A stretch of DNA of 40,623 bases from Alphaproteobacteria bacterium (GTDB taxonomy: Bacteria; Pseudomonadota; Alphaproteobacteria; Rhodobacterales; Rhodobacteraceae). Within the stretch, counting starts at the first letter, position 1, and every line of letters starts with the position of its first letter. Under the pieces are notes generated by a model. The model was not told where the DNA came from and did no database searches. It saw only the letters and a program-made list of their open reading frames with translations. The stretch lies in contig JAUIDM010000002.1 in NCBI GenBank assembly GCA_030428915.1, positions 1 to 40,623 of the forward strand, read 5' to 3'. Shown in pieces: positions 32,230-39,714 of this stretch. A program made the position numbers and the translations under genes.

Positions 32230-33390
32230 ATGATCCCAAGACTATCCCCGGCGCGACGCGGGCTGATCGTCGCCGCGCTCGGCTCGTCCCTCACCGTGAG
32301 CTGGGCCTCCAGCTACTACATCCCCGCCGTTCTGGCCGTGCCCATGGCCGAAGACCTCGGCCTGTCGCCGGTCTGGGTGTTCGGCGCGTTTTCCATGGCG
32401 ATGGTGGTTTCGGCAATGGTCGGACCCTGGGCCGGGGCGCGGATCGACGGTTTTGGCGGCCGGGGCGTGCTGATGCTGTCCAACCTCGTCTTCGCAGCAG
32501 GACTTGGGCTGCTCGCCGTGGCGCCCTCACCGCTTGTCCTGTTCGCGGGCTGGGCGGTCATCGGGCTCGGCATGGGGATCGGGCTTTACGAGGCGGGGTT
32601 CGCCACGCTGGCGGGGATCTACGGGAAGGAGGCGCGGGGGCCGATCACTGGGATCACCCTGATCGCCGGGTTCGCGAGCACTGTCGGCTGGCCCCTCTCC
32701 GGATTGATGCTGGCGACGTGGGGCTGGCGGGAAGCCTGTATCGGATGGGCGCTGATCCATCTGGCCGTGGCCTTGCCGCTGAATGCGTGGCTGCCAAAGG
32801 GCACCAGGGTGGTAACCACACCGGAGACGCCGGTCGAGGACGGTCCGCCGCCATCCCGACTTGCGCTCTGGCTGCTGGCCTTCGTCTTCGCCGCGACCTG
32901 GTTCAACTCGACCGCCATGGCCGCGCACCTGCCCGGGCTGCTCCAGGCCGCAGGGGCAAGCACGGCGGTCGCCATCGGGGCGGGCGCGCTCATCGGTCCG
33001 GCGCAGGTCGCGGCACGGGTGCTGGAGTTTGGCCTGCTGCGCCGGTTCCATCCGCTTGTCTCGACACGCGTGGCGGCTGCGGCGCATCCCATGGCCGCCG
33101 TGGCGTTGGTGAGTTTCGGGGGACCGGCTGCCTATGCCTTCGCCCTCCTGCACGGGGCGGGGAACGGCATCCTCACCATCGCCAAGGGCACGCTGCCGCT
33201 GGCGCTTTTCGGCGCCGCGGGATACGGGCGGCGGATCGGCTGGCTCAATGCACCCGCCCGCATCCTGCAGGCTGCAGCACCCCTGATCTTCGGCGCCGCC
33301 CTGACGGCCTGGGGCATCTCGGCGATTTGGCTGACAGCGGGGATCGGGGTCGCCTCGTTCATCGCCTTGCTTATCCTCAGGCGAAGCTAA
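32230..33390 (+). CDS. MFS transporter, possible arsenic efflux pump
   Basis: A 386-residue major facilitator with 12 predicted helices. N-terminal half has SYYIPAVLAVPMAEDLGLSP, the motif-A-like GPWAGARIDGFGGRGVL and GLGMGIGLYEAGFATLAGIYG. Start at 32230 chosen because upstream in-frame residues are the translated tail of the permease gene. Being third in an arsR-permease-MFS set, it may be an ArsK-like As(III)/Sb(III) exporter; ArsJ is less likely because no GAPDH gene is present. No clear ribosome-binding site. Confidence 0.8.
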   Translation: MIPRLSPARRGLIVAALGSSLTVSWASSYYIPAVLAVPMAEDLGLSPVWVFGAFSMAMVVSAMVGPWAGARIDGFGGRGVLMLSNLVFAAGLGLLAVAPSPLVLFAGWAVIGLGMGIGLYEAGFATLAGIYGKEARGPITGITLIAGFASTVGWPLSGLMLATWGWREACIGWALIHLAVALPLNAWLPKGTRVVTTPETPVEDGPPPSRLALWLLAFVFAATWFNSTAMAAHLPGLLQAAGASTAVAIGAGALIGPAQVAARVLEFGLLRRFHPLVSTRVAAAAHPMAAVALVSFGGPAAYAFALLHGAGNGILTIAKGTLPLALFGAAGYGRRIGWLNAPARILQAAAPLIFGAALTAWGISAIWLTAGIGVASFIALLILRRS

Positions 33391-33402
33391 GGCGCGCTGT
33401 TT

Positions 33403-33978
33403 CTAGGCAGAGGACCATGTCTGCAGGATTTCTTCAGCCCTACGCCTGGGCCTCTTAGTCCGTGGACCAGTGTGGCGACCAAGAACAACAAAGGCGGCCA
33501 GATGCTTGTCGGCAGACAAGTGAAAGGCGTCCCGAAGTGCTCTGGAACGCATTCTCTTGCCGCTCAACGGCTTGGCATGCAGGTCGAGTGACAAAGCGGC
33601 CAGCAGCAGGTTCTGCAACCCCGCCCCGACGCTGATCCATTGCTCCTCTACGGGGACGACGGGGTGGTCTGGCGTCAGACTCGCCAGAATCGCGATAAGA
33701 CACGGCCCCGCCATCGCGCGATCCCGCGCAGATTGTAGTGTCGCAGCATCGGCGGCAGGATCAGCCTCAAGTGCCGCATTCGCAAAAATCTCGCCCAAGG
33801 CCGCCCGCTGATGGGCGGGGACATGAACGAGTTGCAAAGGGTATAGACCACCATGATCGGGCGCTGCGGCCGCAGCACTCGCCAAGACTGCAAGTTCTTC
33901 AGGCGAAAGGTCCGGTCCGGTCAGATGCCGTGGCCCGACGGATCGGCGGGACAGGATTTGCCCCAGTATATCCGTCAT
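33403..33978 (-). CDS. Nitroreductase-family protein of the aio operon
   Basis: 191 residues: RRSVGPRHLTGPDLSPEELAVLASAAAAAPDHGGLYP is the FMN-binding N-terminus typical of small YdjA-type nitroreductases (given in two overlapping parts: RRSVGPRHL; AAAAPDHGG), with VEEQWISVGAGLQNLLLAA as the central helix. The start at 33978 overlaps the moeA stop (ATGA). Nitroreductase-like genes are found beside arsenite oxidase genes in other bacteria, but their role is unclear. Last gene of the locus, convergent with the MFS gene. Confidence 0.85.
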   Translation of the reverse strand: MTDILGQILSRRSVGPRHLTGPDLSPEELAVLASAAAAAPDHGGLYPLQLVHVPAHQRAALGEIFANAALEADPAADAATLQSARDRAMAGPCLIAILASLTPDHPVVPVEEQWISVGAGLQNLLLAALSLDLHAKPLSGKRMRSRALRDAFHLSADKHLAAFVVLGRHTGPRTKRPRRRAEEILQTWSSA

Positions 33979-35231
33979 TCGCACAATGGCTCGACAGTCA
34001 GCGACTGGCCCGGTCTGACCACCTCGATTTCCGGAGGGATGACGGCGATCCCCATGGCCAGTGCAATGGGCGACATCGAGGCTGAGGCACCCTGTCCAAG
34101 CCGAACTAAGACCGGGCGCCCGAAGGCGTCGCGGGAATCCCACCTGACGGGCACATATTCCCGCCGTCCCGTCGCCCGAACATAGTTGAAGCCTGCGACG
34201 GCGGGTAGCCAGGTGTCCGGTTCTTCCGTCAGCCCTGCAGCCCGGCGCAAGGCGGGCTTGGCGATCTGGGAAAAGGTGATGGCGGCAGCGTAAGGGTTGC
34301 CGGGCAGTCCGAAATACAGCGCCTGACCAAGCCGACCGACGGTCAGCGGCTTGCCGGGGCGGATCGCGACCTTGAGCACGTCAAGCTCGGCGGCCTCGAG
34401 ACGTAACGCGTCAAGGATGTGATCTTCTTCACCCGCCGATACGCCGCCCGAGGAAATTACCACGTCATTGGTCTGTGCGGCATGGCGGATGGCAACACGG
34501 ATGCTTGCGGGGTCGTCCGGAAGGATGCCGAGATCGGTCAGCTCGACCCACGGGAGACGAGACAGCTTCGCCCGCAGAAGCACACGGTTGGAATTATAGA
34601 TTTGCCCCGGCCCAAGGGCGCTACCCGGCTCGGACAACTCGTCGCCGGTGGACAGGATGGCGACGCGCAGGAGGGGCCGCACGGTGACGGACGCGACACC
34701 ACAACCCGCCAGCAGCGCCAGCCTGGGCGGGGTCAGCGCCAGCCCGGCGGCCAAGGCCTGGGCACCATCGGCCACATCCTCACCGCAGCGACGGATGTTC
34801 TGGCCGGAGCGGGGCGCGTTCGTCAGAGAAATCTTGTCTCCGTCGCGTGAGACCTGTTCCTGCATAACGACGGCATCAGCCCCGAATGGCACCGGCGCGC
34901 CGGTGAAGATGCGGGCCGCGGTGCCGGACGCAAGGGTGAGGGCGCGCGCGTCGCCTGCCGCGATGCGGACAGACACGGGCAGGTGCCATGGGCCTTCGCC
35001 GGTCAGATCTGACAGGCGCAAAGCATAGCCATCCATGGCGGAATTGTCGAAGGGTGGCAGCGCGTGAGCCGCCATGATCGGAGTGGCCGTCACGCGACCG
35101 ACCGCTTGATCAAGCGGCAGCATCTCTTGCCCGGTAACTGGGCAGGCCGCAGCGATGGCACGTAGGCGTGCAGCGTCGACGGAAAGCGTTGGCCCGGATT
35201 TGCCTGCTGAACAGACCGCAAGACTCGACAT
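33975..35231 (-). CDS. moeA: Molybdopterin molybdotransferase MoeA
   Basis: 418 residues. MoeA inserts molybdenum into adenylated molybdopterin. Hallmarks: PPFDNSAMDGYALR, VRIAAGD, ARIFTGAPVPFGADAVVMQEQ, AILSTGDEL, GQIYNSNRVLLRA, VVISSGGVSAGEEDH and ALYFGLPGNPYAAAITF. Start at 35231, preceded by GGAGGGGG; an in-frame TTG at 35249 lies inside this site. It directly follows the arsenite oxidase genes, whose product needs this cofactor, but a strong terminator separates it from aioA. Confidence 0.95.
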   Translation of the reverse strand: MSSLAVCSAGKSGPTLSVDAARLRAIAAACPVTGQEMLPLDQAVGRVTATPIMAAHALPPFDNSAMDGYALRLSDLTGEGPWHLPVSVRIAAGDARALTLASGTAARIFTGAPVPFGADAVVMQEQVSRDGDKISLTNAPRSGQNIRRCGEDVADGAQALAAGLALTPPRLALLAGCGVASVTVRPLLRVAILSTGDELSEPGSALGPGQIYNSNRVLLRAKLSRLPWVELTDLGILPDDPASIRVAIRHAAQTNDVVISSGGVSAGEEDHILDALRLEAAELDVLKVAIRPGKPLTVGRLGQALYFGLPGNPYAAAITFSQIAKPALRRAAGLTEEPDTWLPAVAGFNYVRATGRREYVPVRWDSRDAFGRPVLVRLGQGASASMSPIALAMGIAVIPPEIEVVRPGQSLTVEPLCE

Positions 35232-35252
35232 GGCTTTTCCCCCTCCCAAAGG

Positions 35253-35284
35253 AAAAAAGCCCGCCCCGAGTGTCTGGGGCGGGC
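35253..35284 (-). terminator. Rho-independent terminator between aioA and moeA
   Basis: On the minus strand, GCCCGCCCC (35284-35276), loop AGACACTC, GGGGCGGGC (35267-35259), then six T (35258-35253): a perfect 9-bp GC-rich stem with a T tract. It ends 21 bases before the moeA start, so moeA-nitroreductase would be reached by read-through or a separate promoter. Confidence 0.92.
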
Positions 35285-35297
35285 CGCTGTAGTCAGA

Positions 35298-37763
35298 TCA
35301 GAGCATGATCTCGTGGGACTTGAACGAGATGCCCCGGGTCTGGGCAGTCGCATCCGAGATCTTGCGGATGTCGCCCCAGCAGTGCTTGTAATCCGGCAGC
35401 ACCAACTCGTTCACGCCCGGGTTCACCACATTGCCCTGGCTGCCCGCAGGCGAGCCGAATACCATCGCTACGGTGTTCCGCTTCAGCGTCGGCATCGGAT
35501 AGGCCATGCCCTGCGTCACGCCGTTGTCGTTGATGATCTCGAGCAGATCTCCCGGGTTCAGGCCCAGATCGACCATGTCATCGGGATGCATCTCGACGAA
35601 CGGATGCGGATAGCGGTCCTGAACGAAGTCGTTGTCCTGGTCGAGGAACTGGTTCTGCCAGAAGATGTTGGCACGAACGTTGTTGATCCAGAACCGGTGC
35701 GCGGCCTGTTCGCGGGCCTTGCCCGGGGCCTGCCAGCCTCGCCAGCCCGCCGCACAGAACAGCGCCTTGCCGTCCTCGCGACCATGCCGGGTGAACACGC
35801 CATCGGTGTAAAGGCGCGTTGTACCGACAAGCTGGCCGTTCTCGTAACCAACGACCGGTTCCTGCACACCGTTGTTACCCGCAGCGCGCAGATGCTCGTA
35901 GGTCACTGCCGTATGAGCGGCGCCGTAGCCATCCATGAAGGCGTCTTCCTCGGTTTCCCAATCGTAGCCCTGGAACTGGTCGGCATAGGCATCTTCACCC
36001 ATCTCGCGCAGAACGCGTTCCATGTGCTGGGCGATCCGTGCTGCAATCAGCGCATCGGGCAGGGAGTTGCCGAACGGGTCCATGTACTTCTCGGACAACC
36101 GCAAGCGCCGTTCGCCGTTCATCGAGGTGAGGTTCATCTCGTTGGCTTCGCAGGCGGGCAAAATGACATGGGCATTCTGGCCGATCTGGCTGTGAATGAT
36201 GTCGACGTCCACAACGAAGAGGCCACCGGCGTTGATCGCCGAGACGATGGCATCGACCACCTGCTCGCGTGTGCCGCCAGCGGCCATGTCGATCGCATCC
36301 TTGACCATGTCCGAGCGCCGCTTGTGGACCCGCTTGAACTCGGACGCGTTGAGCGTGGTCTTGTAGTGATCGCAGGCCCAGATGTGATGCACGCCGCCAA
36401 GCCCTCGGATCAGGAACTGGTCCACATATTCTGAGGGTCGGCCGACATGCGCCTCGGACGGACGGAAGTAGCCTTCTTGGTGGCCGCCCAGACGGCAGAC
36501 CCCACCGCCGATCCGGCCCACATTTCCTGTCGCCAGCGCGATATTCACAAGCGCGCCGATGGTGCGGTAGTTGTCGTTGCCCCAGATGATGCCTTTTTCG
36601 TAGCAGGTCACACATTTGCGGCGGCTGCCATCATCATGGGGCTGGGCAATCCACTCGGCAGCCTTCTGAATATCAGCCGCTGATACGCCGCAGATTTCCG
36701 CCGCCTCTTCCAGAGTGGTGCGGCAGGTCTGCATTGCGTATTCGAGGCTGCCGAGGCCCGCCGGGTGGGCGGAATCCTGTGCCACCGCTTCGCCGCCTTG
36801 AAAGGTCGATGCAGCGATGAAGTCGGCATCGACCCAGCCCTGATCCACGATGTGCGTCAGCAGCGCATTGAACAGGACCATGTCCGTGCCTTCAGCAATC
36901 GCGAGATGAAGCACGTTTTCCGGCCCGGCATATTGTTCGGACGAGGCGATGGTCAGCGTGCGGCGCGGATCGACCACGATCATCTTCGCGCCACCCTGAA
37001 GGCCCGGGACCATGTGGTTCAGGTAGAGATTGGTCTGGGTCTCCATCGAGTTCGCGCCGACCATGAAGATCGTGTCGGTCAGCGTGTAGTCCTCGTAGGC
37101 GTAATTCAACTCATCCACGCCCATGTCACGTGAGGAATGGACCTCGGAATTATAGGCTGGGCGGTTGTGGATCCGGCAGTTCTTGATCTTCATGCTCTCG
37201 AAGTAGAGCTTTCCGGTGCCCCAGGTGTTTTCATAGCCTCCGGCGGAACCGCCGTGGTCGAACATCGACACGACGATGTCGTCCTCGGACCCCTCCACGG
37301 CTACTTTCGCCGTCACCCGTGCCACGAGGTCAAGTGCATCGTCCCAAGACGTCGGTTGCCAGACACCGTTGCGCCAGACCAACGGATCAGAGAGACGTTG
37401 CTGCTGTGTGCCGGTCACCCGAGATGGCCGGTTTTCGGCCATGCGTGCTCCGCGGATTGACCCCAGGCCCGAGTTGACGACGCAATTCGCATCAGGCTTG
37501 ACCACCAGATGCACGTCGCGGCCGTTCTGGCGGACTACGTTATACATCGAGGGGGCATACCATGCCTCCGTCTCCATGAACTGCTGTTCGCTGAGGTCGA
37601 CTCCGAACTTGTTCTGGTTCGGGGCCGTGCCGCCCTGACGGTTCATCGGCCAAGTGTAGGCCTTGTAGCCACAACCCACGATGCAGTAGTGGCAGGTCAC
37701 GTTGAATTCGTCAGCATCTGCGGGAATGATCGGCAGCCGGTCGATCTGTCTCTTGTATGCCAT
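35298..37763 (-). CDS. aioA: Arsenite oxidase large (molybdopterin) subunit AioA
   Basis: 821 residues, the usual length. AioA oxidises arsenite to arsenate at a bis-MGD molybdenum centre in the periplasm. The N-terminal VTCHYCIVGCGYKAY holds Cys24, Cys27 and Cys31 for the [3Fe-4S] cluster; at the fourth-ligand region the sequence is CVVNSGLGSIRG, with Ser as is typical of AioA. Further signatures are VSMFDHGGSAGGYENTW, MVGANSMETQTNLYLNHMV and a C-terminal domain with FGSPAGSQGNVV. There is no signal peptide; in this family the large subunit is exported with its Tat-signalled partner AioB, encoded 13 bases upstream. Confidence 0.97.
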   Translation of the reverse strand: MAYKRQIDRLPIIPADADEFNVTCHYCIVGCGYKAYTWPMNRQGGTAPNQNKFGVDLSEQQFMETEAWYAPSMYNVVRQNGRDVHLVVKPDANCVVNSGLGSIRGARMAENRPSRVTGTQQQRLSDPLVWRNGVWQPTSWDDALDLVARVTAKVAVEGSEDDIVVSMFDHGGSAGGYENTWGTGKLYFESMKIKNCRIHNRPAYNSEVHSSRDMGVDELNYAYEDYTLTDTIFMVGANSMETQTNLYLNHMVPGLQGGAKMIVVDPRRTLTIASSEQYAGPENVLHLAIAEGTDMVLFNALLTHIVDQGWVDADFIAASTFQGGEAVAQDSAHPAGLGSLEYAMQTCRTTLEEAAEICGVSAADIQKAAEWIAQPHDDGSRRKCVTCYEKGIIWGNDNYRTIGALVNIALATGNVGRIGGGVCRLGGHQEGYFRPSEAHVGRPSEYVDQFLIRGLGGVHHIWACDHYKTTLNASEFKRVHKRRSDMVKDAIDMAAGGTREQVVDAIVSAINAGGLFVVDVDIIHSQIGQNAHVILPACEANEMNLTSMNGERRLRLSEKYMDPFGNSLPDALIAARIAQHMERVLREMGEDAYADQFQGYDWETEEDAFMDGYGAAHTAVTYEHLRAAGNNGVQEPVVGYENGQLVGTTRLYTDGVFTRHGREDGKALFCAAGWRGWQAPGKAREQAAHRFWINNVRANIFWQNQFLDQDNDFVQDRYPHPFVEMHPDDMVDLGLNPGDLLEIINDNGVTQGMAYPMPTLKRNTVAMVFGSPAGSQGNVVNPGVNELVLPDYKHCWGDIRKISDATAQTRGISFKSHEIML

Positions 37764-37776
37764 TGCTCTTTCTCCC

Positions 37777-38298
37777 TTATGCCAGAACGTTCGACAGGCG
37801 ACCGTAAATCAGCTCGTCCACACCTTCGGCATGGATGTCGCCCTGATCGTCGACCCGCAGCAGGAATTGCGCGAGATTGCTTGTCGCATGGCCCCAGATC
37901 TGCTGGCCTCCGGCCTCGCAATCGAAGCGGGAATGATGGCCGGGGCAATTGAGCGTCATGTCCTCGGCGGAATAGCTCATCAGCCAGCCCTTGTGTGGGC
38001 AGAGCACTGAAAACGCCACGATATCGCCATCCGGGCCGACGCCGCCCTCGACCGCCTGGCCGAGCTTGAGCAGCACACCCGGGCTGTCCGCGTCGGGATA
38101 GGCAATGTCCATCGGTTCGTTCACCACCAGATCGGCAATGTTGGCAAGGCGGTTTGCCGGGTAATCGACGCGGGCCAGTGCCTGCGCCTTGGCCTGTTCC
38201 GGTGTCATCACAGTGGCTGCAACGGCGCCTGCCGTCGCCATCACGCCGCCTCTCAAAAACTGTCGACGTCCTGCGTCGACCAACTTGTTGCACTTCAT
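37777..38298 (-). CDS. aioB: Arsenite oxidase small Rieske subunit AioB
   Basis: 173 residues. Tat signal with RRQFLRGGV and a hydrophobic region ending EQAKAQA. The Rieske [2Fe-2S] domain has Cys100/His102 (LCPHKGW) and Cys118/His121 (NCPGHHS). The extra Cys pair that forms a disulfide in some AioB/Rieske proteins is absent (CPHKGW rather than CxHxGC), the variant known from alphaproteobacterial AioB. GGGAGGA lies nine bases before the ATG. It carries electrons from AioA to a c-type cytochrome. Confidence 0.95.
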   Translation of the reverse strand: MKCNKLVDAGRRQFLRGGVMATAGAVAATVMTPEQAKAQALARVDYPANRLANIADLVVNEPMDIAYPDADSPGVLLKLGQAVEGGVGPDGDIVAFSVLCPHKGWLMSYSAEDMTLNCPGHHSRFDCEAGGQQIWGHATSNLAQFLLRVDDQGDIHAEGVDELIYGRLSNVLA

Positions 38299-38466
38299 TG
38301 GCTAGATTCCTCCCTGGCTCATCAAGTGTCGGATGATTGCCATGAGCCTAACGCTTGCTTTCAGGGCGTGCGATGGCACAGAGAGGCATGCCGCGCTGCG
38401 GCTATCCCATGATTTTAAATTGGAAAATTCGATGTTCGGAAATCCGAACACATGCAACGGGATTTA
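38299..38466 (-). promoter_or_regulatory. aioBA promoter region with candidate AioR operator
   Basis: Intergenic region between aioR and aioB. A perfect inverted repeat TGTTCGGA-AA-TCCGAACA lies at 38433-38450, 135 bases before the aioB ATG: GTTCG-N6-CGAAC, a form I recall being proposed for AioR sites in Rhizobiales. A convincing sigma54 -24/-12 element is not seen; the best minus-strand fit (TGG and GC at the right spacing, about 38395-38410) matches only part of the consensus. AT-rich sequence flanks the repeat. Confidence 0.6.
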
Positions 38467-39714
38467 TCAGGATCCTGACAGCCCAAGTTTCTGCATTTTC
38501 TCCCAAAGTGTTGTGCGGGCAATCCGCAAGAGCTTTGCCGCCTCGCCGATCTGGCCATCGGTCCGGTCGAGGGCAGCAATGATCTGTGCCTTCTCCGCGG
38601 CTTCACGGGCCTGGGCCAAGGACATCATGTCGTCCGGTCCTGCAAGACGTTCGGGGAAGAGATCTGAAGGCTGCAAGAGCGGCCCTGTCGCCATGGCCAG
38701 CCCGCGCAGCAATCTTGCTCGAAGATCCCGGCCGCCACCCGGCCAGTCATGTGTGCGCACGGCCTCTTCGCAAAGCGCGCCGATGCCGACCAACCCCGGT
38801 GCATGGCGAGGAGCCAGCTTACGAAAAAGCTGCTGAAGCAGCCAGACGGCATCTTCGGGTCGTGTGCCGAGCGGCGGTATTGGGATTTCGATCCGTGCTA
38901 ACCTGTAGAAAAGTTCAGAATTGAAAGCACCTTGCCCAATCAGCGCCTCGAGATCGTTTCCACAGGCTGCGATGAGTCTGCCGTCGAAGTCTTTATCCAG
39001 CCGCTCCAACAGGTGCGCCTGGACCTGTGCGGTCATCTTGCTGATAGAGTTGATGAACAAGGTTCCTTCACCCACGGTATCAACTCCACCGCCGGGGCGG
39101 AACAAGGCCGCCTCCGCGTCGGCTTCGCGCGCGAGATTGACCAAAACGAATGGGGCAGCGGACCGGTCTGACAGGTCATGGATACGTCGCGCCACAAGGT
39201 CCTTGCCAGTTCCCGGCCCGCCCCGGATCAGCACGGGATCGCTTGCCTTTGCAGCCTTGACGATCAGCGCTTCAACCCGGCGCGCCGCGACTGAGACCCC
39301 CATCAAGGGCGGAAAGTCATCATCCTGAAACGGCTTCTCGCGGTTTCCGACGAGCAGGCTGAGGCGATCGAGGAAGACAGACATTTCGAACGGTTTGGTC
39401 ACGTAGTCCGCGGCACCCGATTTGATCAGCCGGACCGCCTGACCGATCCCACCTTGCCCGGTGATGAACAGGAAAGGCGGGGGTGTCCCGGTGCGCAGAA
39501 GCGTTGAAAACAGCTCTTCCCCCGACCCGTCCGGCAGGCCGATATCACAGATTACTGCGTCGATTGGCTTCTTGGGGGTGCGGATTGCGCCGAGCGCCCG
39601 CACCATCTGCTTCAGCCAGAGAACCTTCGCCCCTTCCAGTTCCAACCGCTGCAGCAGCGACCCGCCCATGATCTCGTCGTCCTCGACAAGAACGATGTAT
39701 CTATCCTTTAGCAT
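38467..39714 (-). CDS. aioR: Response regulator AioR, NtrC-like with degenerate AAA+ domain
   Basis: 415 residues. Receiver domain with acidic pocket EDD (11-13), phospho-acceptor Asp57 (ICDIGLPDGSG), Thr85 and Lys107. AAA+ domain: Walker A GGPGTGKD (165-172) is near normal, but the sigma54-contacting GAFTGA loop is missing. After LF (204-205) only about 11 residues precede GTLF, roughly 12 fewer than in NtrC, and Walker B reads GTLFINSI instead of GTLFLDEI. C-terminal Fis-type HTH (IIAALDRTDGQIGEAAKLLRIARTTLWEK) is intact. By position it is the partner of AioS and regulator of aioBA. Activation of sigma54 polymerase by ATP hydrolysis looks unlikely. Overlaps aioS by 14 bases. Confidence 0.88.
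   Translation of the reverse strand: MLKDRYIVLVEDDEIMGGSLLQRLELEGAKVLWLKQMVRALGAIRTPKKPIDAVICDIGLPDGSGEELFSTLLRTGTPPPFLFITGQGGIGQAVRLIKSGAADYVTKPFEMSVFLDRLSLLVGNREKPFQDDDFPPLMGVSVAARRVEALIVKAAKASDPVLIRGGPGTGKDLVARRIHDLSDRSAAPFVLVNLAREADAEAALFRPGGGVDTVGEGTLFINSISKMTAQVQAHLLERLDKDFDGRLIAACGNDLEALIGQGAFNSELFYRLARIEIPIPPLGTRPEDAVWLLQQLFRKLAPRHAPGLVGIGALCEEAVRTHDWPGGGRDLRARLLRGLAMATGPLLQPSDLFPERLAGPDDMMSLAQAREAAEKAQIIAALDRTDGQIGEAAKLLRIARTTLWEKMQKLGLSGS

Noticed and set aside
35313-36434. 373-codon plus-strand frame
   Set aside because: Antisense to aioA; no motif and no start signal.
38378-38397. Plus-strand TGGCAC...GC resembling a sigma54 promoter between aioR and aioB
   Set aside because: It points away from aioB and its GG-to-GC spacing is one base short of the -24/-12 rule.
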